Position numbers and translations under genes: made by a program. From Thalassolituus sp. UBA674 (GTDB taxonomy: Bacteria > Pseudomonadota > Gammaproteobacteria > Pseudomonadales > Oceanobacteraceae): a stretch of DNA of 48,701 bases. Each line of letters begins with the position of its first letter. Position 1 is the stretch's first letter. The notes under the pieces are model-generated. The model searched no databases. It was not told the DNA's origin and saw only the letters and a program-made list of their open reading frames with translations. Shown here piece by piece: positions 24,727 through 32,180 of the stretch. Location: the NCBI GenBank assembly GCA_002298335.1, contig DBNK01000037.1, positions 1-48,701 of the forward strand, written 5' to 3'.

Positions 24727-24773
24727 GCTTCGGAAGTGCTCATGTATGACTTATACACTGCGCGTTCCGAAGC
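24727..24773 (+). other. 47-nt imperfect hairpin between ahcY and metF
   Basis: GCTTCGGAA (24727-24735) pairs exactly with TTCCGAAGC (24765-24773), and TGTAT/ATACA form an inner stem with a 7x7 internal loop. The surrounding 205-nt gap also holds a 32-codon ORF from ATG 24742 to TAG 24840, starting inside the hairpin, with no clear ribosome site. The gap could be a structured metF leader or a dispersed repeat; sequence alone does not decide. Confidence 0.55.
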
Positions 24774-24887
24774 AGATCCTCCTCGACCTGACTTCTTCGC
24801 TTGCGCTCCTTTTGCAGCGTATCAGCTCGCAACAGAATAGTTGGTAAAGAGAAGGTGACTCTCTCTGCCAGATTAAGAGAAGTTAAG

Positions 24888-25712
24888 ATGACTACCTTAA
24901 GTTTTGAATTCTTCCCGACCAAAAGCGAGGAAGGCACCGACAAGCTGCTCGCCGTGCGTGACACTCTGGCGGAATACAATCCTGAGTTTTTCTCGGTGAC
25001 CTACGGTGCCGGTGGTTCCACCCGCGACCGTACTTACGCCATTGTGAAAGCCATTCAGGAACGCGGTATTCCTGCTGCGCCACACCTGTCGTGTGTCGGT
25101 GACAGCAAAGAAGACCTGCGTCAGCTGCTGAATGAATACAAAGATCTGGGAATCGACCGCATTGTTGCCCTGCGCGGTGACCTGCCGAGCGGTTCTGGTC
25201 TGGCCAATAGCGAACTGCGTTACGCCAATGAGCTGGTGGAATTCATCCGCGCTGAAACCGGCGACCATTTCACGCTGGAGGTCGCTGCCTATCCGGAAAT
25301 GCACCCTCAGGCCACCAGCTTCGAAAAAGACCTGCAGAACTTCGTGCGCAAGGTGAAAGCCGGTGCCGACAGCGCCATTACCCAGTACTTTTTCAACGCC
25401 GACAGCTACTTCCATTTTGTTGACCGTGTGCGTGCTATGGGTGTCGATATCCCGATCATTCCAGGCATCATGCCAATCACCAACTACAGCAAACTGGCGC
25501 GCTTCTCTGATGCCTGTGGTGCCGAGATTCCGCGTTGGATCCGCAAGCAACTGGAAGCCTACGGCGACGACAGCCAGAGCATTCAGCAATTCGGGGAAGA
25601 CGTGGTAACCGACATGTGCCGCCGCCTGTTAGACGGCGGTGCTCCGGGTATCCATTTCTATACCCTGAATCAGGCCGAGGCCAGCCTGCGCGTCTGGCGT
25701 AATCTGGTCTGA
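24888..25712 (+). CDS. metF: 5,10-methylenetetrahydrofolate reductase
   Basis: MetF uses FAD to make 5-methyl-THF for homocysteine remethylation. The 274-residue TIM-barrel protein has the conserved FEFFPTKSEEG start, VTYGAGGSTRDRT, the ALRGDLP motif and MHPQATSFEKDL. Frames extend upstream to 24801, but the ATG at 24888 with AGAGAAG upstream gives the family N-terminus. It is last of the methyl-cycle genes, 205 nt after ahcY. The glycosyltransferase gene that follows after 22 nt is functionally unrelated and has no obvious ribosome site. Confidence 0.97.
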   Translation: MTTLSFEFFPTKSEEGTDKLLAVRDTLAEYNPEFFSVTYGAGGSTRDRTYAIVKAIQERGIPAAPHLSCVGDSKEDLRQLLNEYKDLGIDRIVALRGDLPSGSGLANSELRYANELVEFIRAETGDHFTLEVAAYPEMHPQATSFEKDLQNFVRKVKAGADSAITQYFFNADSYFHFVDRVRAMGVDIPIIPGIMPITNYSKLARFSDACGAEIPRWIRKQLEAYGDDSQSIQQFGEDVVTDMCRRLLDGGAPGIHFYTLNQAEASLRVWRNLV

Positions 25713-25734
25713 ATCCAGGTCGTAACTGCTTTCT

Positions 25735-26841
25735 ATGCCTGCTGAACTCTACCTCTGTTCAACCCCTCTGCACATTCTCAATTCGGTCGCGATTGCCAGC
25801 GGCCGGCCTGAGAATGATCATCACATCTGGCTGATTGATCAGCCGGTGGTGGACGGCAATCCGTACTTTGCCTTGCTGAACAGCTGGGCTGAGTCGCCTT
25901 TCCGCTCCTGCCGTATCACGCAAGGGCAGATCAAAGGGCTGAAACAGAAACTCGCCAACCGCAGGCAGGTGTTTGCGCAGATCGCTGAACTGATCAACAC
26001 TGTCCGGCCAGCCCGGGTGTACACAGGCAATGACCGTCGCATTGAGTTTCAGTACGCCATGCACCAGTGTGCACAACAGCACTGCGATGCGACCGGGATC
26101 TACATGGATGAAGGTACTTTTACCTACGTGGGCCGGGCCGCCTCCACCAGCTTCTCAGACCGGGTGGTCGACAACCTGTTGAAAAAACTGACCTATGGCC
26201 TGTGGTGGAAACATCCACCGACCATCGGTGGCTCTGGGTGGATCAATGAAGTGTACGCCGCGTTCCCTGAGCTGGTGCACGGCCTGCTGCAACAGAAAAC
26301 CCTGATTCCTCTGCAGAACTGTTACCACGCAAATCAGGCCGTTGAGCGATTCTGTGCCCTGCTGCTGGAAACGTTTGGCGCCGACGCTGAACGTGTCCGC
26401 CATCTGGATGCCGTCCTGACTCTGCCACACGAGTCCATTATTGAACGTCTGCCCGGCTACCGTGATGCCATGCTGGGCGTACTTGACGAGCTGTGCGGTA
26501 ACGGAACCCGGGTCGGAGTAAAATACCATCCGCGTAACAGCAACCCGGACATTCTCAATGCAGGTGATCAGTCAGGAACCTACCTGATCCCTTACCGCAT
26601 TCCGTTTGAAGCGCTGTTACCACTGTTGCCGGAAGGCTGCATCATCATCGGTGACGTGTCATCCACGCTGATCAACGGCCGCTGGCTCAGGCCGGATGCT
26701 GAAATCCTGTCTTTACAGAATGATTCGGTCGCCAATGCCGAACTATTCAGTCAGTTTTTTACTCAGATTGGTGTGGCTACCCTGACACCTGCTGAGCTCC
26801 TGCCTGCGCTGCGGGAGAAGACAAGTCTTGCTCAATCTTAA
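25735..26841 (+). CDS. GT52/polysialyltransferase-like glycosyltransferase
   Basis: The 368-residue protein begins with LYLCSTPLHILNSVAIA, the typical first strand of GT52 (Lst-like) and alpha-2,8-polysialyltransferase families, and has the donor-domain features VGVKYHPRNSNPD and IIIGDVSSTLING late in the chain (about 260-325). These are GT-B enzymes that add sialic acid-like or other sugars to LPS or capsule. No sialic acid synthesis genes are in the window, so the donor is unknown. It follows metF by 22 nt and precedes a YrbL-type kinase. Family assignment is by motif only. Confidence 0.7.
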   Translation: MPAELYLCSTPLHILNSVAIASGRPENDHHIWLIDQPVVDGNPYFALLNSWAESPFRSCRITQGQIKGLKQKLANRRQVFAQIAELINTVRPARVYTGNDRRIEFQYAMHQCAQQHCDATGIYMDEGTFTYVGRAASTSFSDRVVDNLLKKLTYGLWWKHPPTIGGSGWINEVYAAFPELVHGLLQQKTLIPLQNCYHANQAVERFCALLLETFGADAERVRHLDAVLTLPHESIIERLPGYRDAMLGVLDELCGNGTRVGVKYHPRNSNPDILNAGDQSGTYLIPYRIPFEALLPLLPEGCIIIGDVSSTLINGRWLRPDAEILSLQNDSVANAELFSQFFTQIGVATLTPAELLPALREKTSLAQS

Positions 26842-26956
26842 ACGTCGGCGTAAATTGTTCAGCTCAAGGGAAAGTCAGTTGAATACATCAGAGATAGTTC
26901 CACTGAGGAAACCATCTCATACTATTCAGCTTAAAACGGGAGTGAGATATCCGCAT

Positions 26957-27574
26957 ATGATCAATCTTAAAGATGCGACCCTGATCGGCCAGGGACGGGA
27001 CCGGGACTGTTACCGTCATCCGGAAATTGCCACCCAGTGCATCAAGGTATCCCGCCGCCCACAGAAGCAGACCAAGCGTGAACGAGTGTACTTCTCGCTG
27101 CTGATGTTGTGGGAGAGAGATACATCTCATCTGGCGCATTACCTTGGCTCAGTAAAGACCTCGCTCGGCGAAGGTGCGACCTATGAGCTGATGCTGGACG
27201 ATGACGGCCAGATCTCAGAAACCCTGACTGAAGTGATACGCAATCAACGGATCAGCAAAGAAAAGCTGCGCCTGATGCTGGATGACCTGAAGGCTTACCT
27301 GTTGGACAACCTGATCTGTGTGCGTGATATCAGCCCCAACAACATCATGTGTCAGAAGCTGGACGGCGTTTACCGCCTGGTAATCGTTGATGGCGTCAGC
27401 AATCCCGGTGTAAACCCACTGAATATCCGTCTGACCTTCCTGGCAAGGCACTTCATACGCCGCTCCTGGCGTTCGCTGGAAAGCAAACTCAGCAACCTGT
27501 ATGCAGAGATGGCTAAAACCTCAGTAAAAGCGTCATCTTACCCAACTGGCCAGTCTGACATGCTGTCTGCCTGA
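26957..27574 (+). CDS. YrbL-family protein kinase-like protein
   Basis: The 205-residue product resembles E. coli YrbL: the N-terminus MINLKDATLIGQGRDRDCYRHPE matches the YrbL glycine-rich start, then CIKVSRR (candidate ATP lysine), the catalytic-loop-like VRDISPNNIMCQK and VIVDGVSNP in place of the DFG segment. These fit a small kinase of the lipopolysaccharide-kinase clan. YrbL of enterics is PhoP-regulated and its substrate is unclear. The frame is open upstream to a TTG at 26828 within the preceding gene, but that extension lacks YrbL similarity. A purine-rich GGGAGTGAGA precedes the chosen ATG at somewhat long spacing. Confidence 0.8.
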   Translation: MINLKDATLIGQGRDRDCYRHPEIATQCIKVSRRPQKQTKRERVYFSLLMLWERDTSHLAHYLGSVKTSLGEGATYELMLDDDGQISETLTEVIRNQRISKEKLRLMLDDLKAYLLDNLICVRDISPNNIMCQKLDGVYRLVIVDGVSNPGVNPLNIRLTFLARHFIRRSWRSLESKLSNLYAEMAKTSVKASSYPTGQSDMLSA

Positions 27575-27636
27575 TCTGCAGCTGCTATTTCCATCGCCCT
27601 TACGCTAGAATCTTCTGAACTTCAGGGGATTTGTCT

Positions 27637-28593
27637 ATGCATCTAACCATGAATCTGCTGATCAAAGACGAAGCAGATGTGATTGAACAGAACATCCGGG
27701 TACATGCAGCACTCGGTGTTGACAGTTTTGTCGTCATGGATAACGGCTCTACCGATGGCACAACAGATATCATCCGCCGGCTTCAGTCTGAATACCCCAT
27801 TACCCTTATTGAGCGACCAGCACTGGACTATCAGCAAAGTAACTGGAAAACCGAAATGGTACATATTGCCCGCAAGACCTATGGGGCAGACTGGACCATC
27901 GCCAACGATGCTGATGAGTTCTGGATTCCTTCCAGTGGATCACTGAAGGACCGCCTGACCCGCTCCGGCTCCATTATCCACTGTGAACGGCGCAATGTTC
28001 TTTTTGACGCTGATGCCTTTGAGCGCGGTGCTGAATTTCATACTCAGACCAGCGTGGTGAGCTGCCCGGTACTGTACTGCAAGGGCAACGAAATCTGTGA
28101 TGAAAAGCGCTCCATCATGATGGGGAAAATTCATGGCAAAGTGATGGTCCGCACTCTGGGACTTATACGGGTAAAAGGTGGAAACCATCGTGCCTGGCAT
28201 GCCTGGGGCTGGCTTAACCAACGAAACGAACCTGATATTACGGTTTATCATTACCCCATCCGCAGCAAAAGCCATTTTATGGAGAACGTAAAACACCGTG
28301 CGTATCTTCTGGAGAATGGTGTAACCAAAATGGGGAATCACTACCGCCGCTGGGCAGAAATGTACCGCAATGGCACCATCGACAAGGAATTCCGCAGGCT
28401 GGTATTGACCCCGGATTATAAGCGCTGCCTGAATGACCTTGGTATCATCCGTGAAGATACTCATGCACGGGATGTTATCGGTGAAATACTGTCTGGTAAG
28501 TACAAACCCAGCACCCCCTCACCCCGGGCAGACACTAACTCACCGGTACCCCCGTTGCGTGATCAGGACATTCCGCCACTGCGGCACTCATAA
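27637..28593 (+). CDS. GT2-type glycosyltransferase
   Basis: The 318-residue protein is a GT-A fold transferase of the Glyco_tranf_2_4 group: NLLIKDEADVIEQNI at the start, VVMDNGSTDGTTDII for nucleotide-sugar binding, and the NDADEFW acid motif (DxD-equivalent) near residue 90. It has no membrane helix; the C-terminal 30 residues are Pro-rich and low complexity. The ATG at 27637 follows AGGGGA; a TTG 6 nt earlier is less likely. The 3' end overlaps the convergent methyltransferase gene by 31 nt. Acceptor and sugar are unknown; its context is surface glycan. Confidence 0.85.
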   Translation: MHLTMNLLIKDEADVIEQNIRVHAALGVDSFVVMDNGSTDGTTDIIRRLQSEYPITLIERPALDYQQSNWKTEMVHIARKTYGADWTIANDADEFWIPSSGSLKDRLTRSGSIIHCERRNVLFDADAFERGAEFHTQTSVVSCPVLYCKGNEICDEKRSIMMGKIHGKVMVRTLGLIRVKGGNHRAWHAWGWLNQRNEPDITVYHYPIRSKSHFMENVKHRAYLLENGVTKMGNHYRRWAEMYRNGTIDKEFRRLVLTPDYKRCLNDLGIIREDTHARDVIGEILSGKYKPSTPSPRADTNSPVPPLRDQDIPPLRHS

Positions 28594-29216
28594 ATCAGCG
28601 TTTCGCACAATAAAGGGAAGCGCATCAGTAGTGTCTTTTTCAACCGCATTGGCCATCGTTCTTTCTTGCGATCCAGAAAAGAAAATGTCCGCTGAGTAAC
28701 CTCAAAACCGCTCGAACTCAACATGTAGTCCAACGTCCGCGGAGAGAAGAACACGGTATGTTCCGGGTGATTACTCTCATATCCTTTGAGAGCTTTGATA
28801 AAATTCGAGAAATAAAACGCATTGGGCGTGGTGATGACCAGAACCGCATTGTCCTGCATCACTTTGCGGATGTTGCCGAAGGTTGATGAAAAATCTTTCA
28901 GATGCTCAATGGTTTCGCCAAAAATCACCACATCCGGGCGGAAGCTCAGTTCATCCAGACAGTTCATATCAAAGTGGATGACATTATCAAAGCCGTATGA
29001 CTGCATCAGAGCAATGGCTTCCTGGTCTATATCTATCCCGACCACTTCATTGGCTACAGCGCTGATTTTTTCGTGCAGAAGCAGCCCCGTTTCTTTTTTA
29101 CTGCGGGTATAGGGCGCGTCACAGGCTCCGATGTGCAGAACGTTTTTAGCGGCACACAGGCGGATAAGATACTCGTCCCGGCTAGGGGTACGAGATTTGC
29201 TGAAATAGTACTTCAC
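28563..29216 (-). CDS. class I SAM-dependent methyltransferase
   Basis: The 217-residue protein has a Rossmann methyltransferase core: VLHIGACDAPYT (motif I, residues 26-37), VVGIDIDQEA (motif II), FDMNCLDELSFRPDVVIFGETIEHL (motif IV region) and VLVITTPNAF. It is Methyltransf_23-like, often found in glycan clusters where it modifies a sugar or lipid carrier. It is last of the minus-strand run chpC-capsule-like-ligase-methyltransferase, 29 nt after the ligase gene, and overlaps the convergent GT2 gene by 31 nt. Confidence 0.85.
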   Translation of the reverse strand: MKYYFSKSRTPSRDEYLIRLCAAKNVLHIGACDAPYTRSKKETGLLLHEKISAVANEVVGIDIDQEAIALMQSYGFDNVIHFDMNCLDELSFRPDVVIFGETIEHLKDFSSTFGNIRKVMQDNAVLVITTPNAFYFSNFIKALKGYESNHPEHTVFFSPRTLDYMLSSSGFEVTQRTFSFLDRKKERWPMRLKKTLLMRFPLLCETLIYECRSGGMS

Positions 29217-29245
29217 AGATCCCTCTGAACTTTAACAACATCCTG

Positions 29246-30508
29246 TTAAACACTGCTTTCGGGTGCAGCGAGCTTCGATTCTGAGCAGAGTAACCGAATC
29301 AGAACCATCTGAGCAATCAGATAATAACCAATCGAAATCTTAACCGAAAAGAAAATATCGGAGAAACCGTAAAATAGGGCGCCTGCCGTCAATGTCAGTC
29401 CGGAAAAAGCTGCATAACGGGTGACAGGTGATCGCACGTGTTGCCAATAAAAAATAATCAGGCCGACCTGGAGCACTAGATAGAAAAACAGCGACAGAAG
29501 TCCACGTGTCGATGCAAGCCACAGATAATCATTGTGTGCATGCTCAAGATTGGGACGCACGAATACTTCGTTACTGGCATTCATTTCATCCCGTTTTGTT
29601 ACAAAACCGCTTTCTCCCGCCCCCAGCAAAGGGAATTCCGCAAAAGTGTGGGCTGCAACCTTCCAGAGCTCAAGTCTCTGCCCGACAGAGGTATTTTTAT
29701 CAGTTCCATCAAGATAATGAGTGACATCACTGATCGCCTCATCCGTGCGCTCCAGCACCATAGGACGATTCACATAGACAATTCCCAGTGCCAGTACTGT
29801 AACCACCACCATGGCAACAATTCGCCGGGCAGAAATCCTGCTGAAACTCAGCCAGAAAAACGGGAAAGCGCATGCCCACAGAATCGCGTATAGCCAGGCT
29901 ATGCGTGTTTGCGACCAGATGCAGGCAGCAAAGCCGCAAACCGCGCCTGCAAGTAACAACATACGAACTTCACGGCGTAAGCTTTTATCCATAGCAAACA
30001 ACAAGCACATCAGACCGGTCGTCAGTCCGAAAATGCCATAAGGAATTGCCAGCCCGTGATGCGCCCCCCGGACTCCGCCAAAGGCCAGATCTTTGATGAT
30101 CACAATGAATGCCATCGACGCAGCAAACAACAGGCCTGATACGACCCAGCCCTTTCGCATACGGAACAAGGACAAGACTCCGAGCAGGCCCACTGGCAAC
30201 AAGTAGATAAATGATGGACGGAAGTAACCTTCAACCTTCAGATCACCCGCCAGCCATGCACTGAGCAACGCGGCAGAGAACAGAATCACCATCACAGCCG
30301 TAAAACGTATTTCTTCAGGCTGTATGGTCCTGGAGAGGGGAAGTACCCATGCAAACAGCAGCAACCAGACCAGATGAGTCAATTGACTCTCGGCGGGTGA
30401 AGCATCAAGGTGGCAGGCACCGAAAGCCATAAAAATAAGAATCAGGCCGGCCCACGCAAGCGCCCGGCTCAAGGTAAGAAGAGACCCGTTGGTTGTAACC
30501 CAAGTCAT
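29246..30508 (-). CDS. O-antigen ligase/polymerase family membrane protein (WaaL/Wzy-like)
   Basis: The 420-residue protein has about ten to twelve membrane helices and one large periplasmic loop (about 250-350) bearing GQRLELWKVAAHTFAEFPLLG and EHAHNDYLWLASTRG. This loop is the Wzy_C/O-antigen ligase signature with its functional Arg and His. Members ligate O-antigen to lipid A-core or polymerise repeat units, and sequence does not separate the two. Its start overlaps the stop of the capsule-synthase-like gene by 4 nt (ATGA), which implies coupled translation. Confidence 0.85.
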   Translation of the reverse strand: MTWVTTNGSLLTLSRALAWAGLILIFMAFGACHLDASPAESQLTHLVWLLLFAWVLPLSRTIQPEEIRFTAVMVILFSAALLSAWLAGDLKVEGYFRPSFIYLLPVGLLGVLSLFRMRKGWVVSGLLFAASMAFIVIIKDLAFGGVRGAHHGLAIPYGIFGLTTGLMCLLFAMDKSLRREVRMLLLAGAVCGFAACIWSQTRIAWLYAILWACAFPFFWLSFSRISARRIVAMVVVTVLALGIVYVNRPMVLERTDEAISDVTHYLDGTDKNTSVGQRLELWKVAAHTFAEFPLLGAGESGFVTKRDEMNASNEVFVRPNLEHAHNDYLWLASTRGLLSLFFYLVLQVGLIIFYWQHVRSPVTRYAAFSGLTLTAGALFYGFSDIFFSVKISIGYYLIAQMVLIRLLCSESKLAAPESSV

Positions 30509-31647
30509 GCGTTTTTCAGAATCCTTTCCATCCGCTGTACAACGGCAGCGGTGTGCTCATCACTGGCCGTGCGCCAGCATCCGTGCACATAATACTCTGA
30601 ATACAGATATTGCAGAAATGCATCTCTGAGACTGGGATCGGCCGGTTGCGGATTCTGACAGGCTGTAACCAGGTCTGCCGCTGACTGCACAGAAGTAACC
30701 AATCCATCAAGTGCATAAAACGACTTACCCAAAGTAATCACGGGCTTGTTCAGCAATAAAGCTTCGAAGCCCACACTGGAGTTAATCGTCACAACGCAGC
30801 GCGCGGTTTCAATCAACCTTTGTGTCTCTTCCTGATTACAGAATACTACCCCGGGATGCCGGTTATGCAGATGGCGGTAGTCATTTTTCGAACTCGGATG
30901 CTCTTTAACCACAAAGACAGGTAATCTGCCATCCGACAAATCTGCAGTATCACAAAGCAGCTTATAAAGTTGCTCCATATTCTGAATATCCGGGGAGTAT
31001 TCAAGAATTTGTGTATCAGAGTCCACCTGAAAAGGAACAAAACAGAACTCCGCAGGAAGCAGCTGATTTCCTTCGGTCTTCCTGGAGTGAGATGCTTTAC
31101 GCACCGACAAACGATGAGGTAATTCCTTTTTCTTCAGGGGCTTATGACTGAGGAAAAACACAGGATCATCCGGAATACTGCTGCCAAAATTAACCCCTTC
31201 AGGGTCGACTGTTGTGGTATCCGGGAAAGCACCATTCTCAAAAAAAAGCGTTCTGGTTTCTGCAGGCAAAAGTAACTGCCGGATAATTCTCTGCCGCCAT
31301 TTCATACCACTCCACAGCCCAACCAGATCGAAGCAGTTCTGGCCAAAATATGAGCGCGCACGCAGATAAAACCACCAGACTGAAAGCCGGTATTGAAGAG
31401 TCAGTCGTTTTCTTCTGAAGTATGACAAACGGTAACCCGGAGACTCCTGAGCCAGCGTATCGAGCCGCAGCTGAACAATCTCCTCCAGTACCTGGCGTTC
31501 GTAATCAGAAATTTTCCAGGAACCGAATATGAGGGGTAAACGGTTATCGTGCAGAATCCGGATGTTTAAAGACGTCGCTGCAGCAGCGATTTTACGGAAA
31601 TAGGTTTCCTGATGACGGTTAACCGCCAGCAACAAGACTGATGACAT
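30505..31647 (-). CDS. capsule polysaccharide synthase-like protein (KpsS/Capsule_synth type)
   Basis: The 380-residue cytosolic protein carries motifs of the capsule-synthesis (KpsS/KpsC, LipB) family: FFENGAFPDTTTVDPEGVNF, FCFVPFQVDSDTQI, VVKEHPSS and TINSSVGFEALLLNKPVITLG, the last being the nucleotide-sugar-binding core. Family members transfer Kdo to lipid or glycan acceptors; the substrate here is unknown. It begins 17 nt after the chpC stop with no own promoter or strong ribosome site visible, so it appears to be carried on the Pil-Chp transcript. Confidence 0.8.
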   Translation of the reverse strand: MSSVLLLAVNRHQETYFRKIAAAATSLNIRILHDNRLPLIFGSWKISDYERQVLEEIVQLRLDTLAQESPGYRLSYFRRKRLTLQYRLSVWWFYLRARSYFGQNCFDLVGLWSGMKWRQRIIRQLLLPAETRTLFFENGAFPDTTTVDPEGVNFGSSIPDDPVFFLSHKPLKKKELPHRLSVRKASHSRKTEGNQLLPAEFCFVPFQVDSDTQILEYSPDIQNMEQLYKLLCDTADLSDGRLPVFVVKEHPSSKNDYRHLHNRHPGVVFCNQEETQRLIETARCVVTINSSVGFEALLLNKPVITLGKSFYALDGLVTSVQSAADLVTACQNPQPADPSLRDAFLQYLYSEYYVHGCWRTASDEHTAAVVQRMERILKNA

Positions 31648-31664
31648 AGCAGAAACAGATCGCG

Positions 31665-32141
31665 TCAGAGGTGCTGAGAAAGTGTATGTTCAATCGCATC
31701 CAGATCAGGTATTACTGCATTAAGCCCGGGCATGCTGACGGCCATTTTATCATATTGCCCGGTCATCACCGATTCGACTTCCTGCAGATCATCCTGCTGA
31801 ATATGCAGCAACCGCGGAATCCCCTGCACCAGTACCGCATAAAACGTCAGTTCGTTATCCGTTCCGGTGGTGTTCATGATGATAAAACGTGCATCTGGGT
31901 TCGGTTCCGGCGGGCTCTGTTCACTCAGGAGTTCGTAACAGATGGCGGGCACCAGTGAACCACGCCAGTCGAGTTTGCCCAGTACCCAGTTCACATCCAT
32001 ATCCGACATCAGCAGGTGTGAGAAAGGTACGACTTCCGCCACCGCTGAGTTCGGCAACAGCAGTTGCCGGTCACGCAGCGGAATCAGCAGGCAATCAATC
32101 CGGCGTTCAGCCTGTTTCGCCTGATGCATCGGATTACTCAT
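31665..32141 (-). CDS. chpC: CheW-like adaptor of the Pil-Chp system
   Basis: ChpC-type adaptors link chemoreceptor arrays to the kinase. The 158-residue protein is a single CheW domain (about 15-150): LLIPLRDRQLLLPNSAVAEVV, LGKLDWRGSLVPAICYE, and a C-terminal acidic helix. It follows chpA by 39 nt with GGGGTGAT before its ATG. In Pseudomonas chpB (methylesterase) lies between chpA and chpC; here it is absent. The next gene on the same strand is the capsule-synthase-like gene. Confidence 0.9.
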   Translation of the reverse strand: MSNPMHQAKQAERRIDCLLIPLRDRQLLLPNSAVAEVVPFSHLLMSDMDVNWVLGKLDWRGSLVPAICYELLSEQSPPEPNPDARFIIMNTTGTDNELTFYAVLVQGIPRLLHIQQDDLQEVESVMTGQYDKMAVSMPGLNAVIPDLDAIEHTLSQHL

Positions 32142-32180
32142 TCATATCACCCCATGATGATTGCAGTATGGTACAGCGCA

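Noticed and set aside
24740..24979. 79-codon minus-strand frame across the ahcY-metF spacer
   Set aside because: It overlaps the metF start antisense, has no ribosome site, and is better explained by the hairpin-containing spacer.
26828..26956. Extended N-terminus for the YrbL-like protein from TTG 26828
   Set aside because: The added 43 residues lack YrbL similarity, begin inside the preceding gene and lack a ribosome site; ATG 26957 reproduces the family N-terminus.
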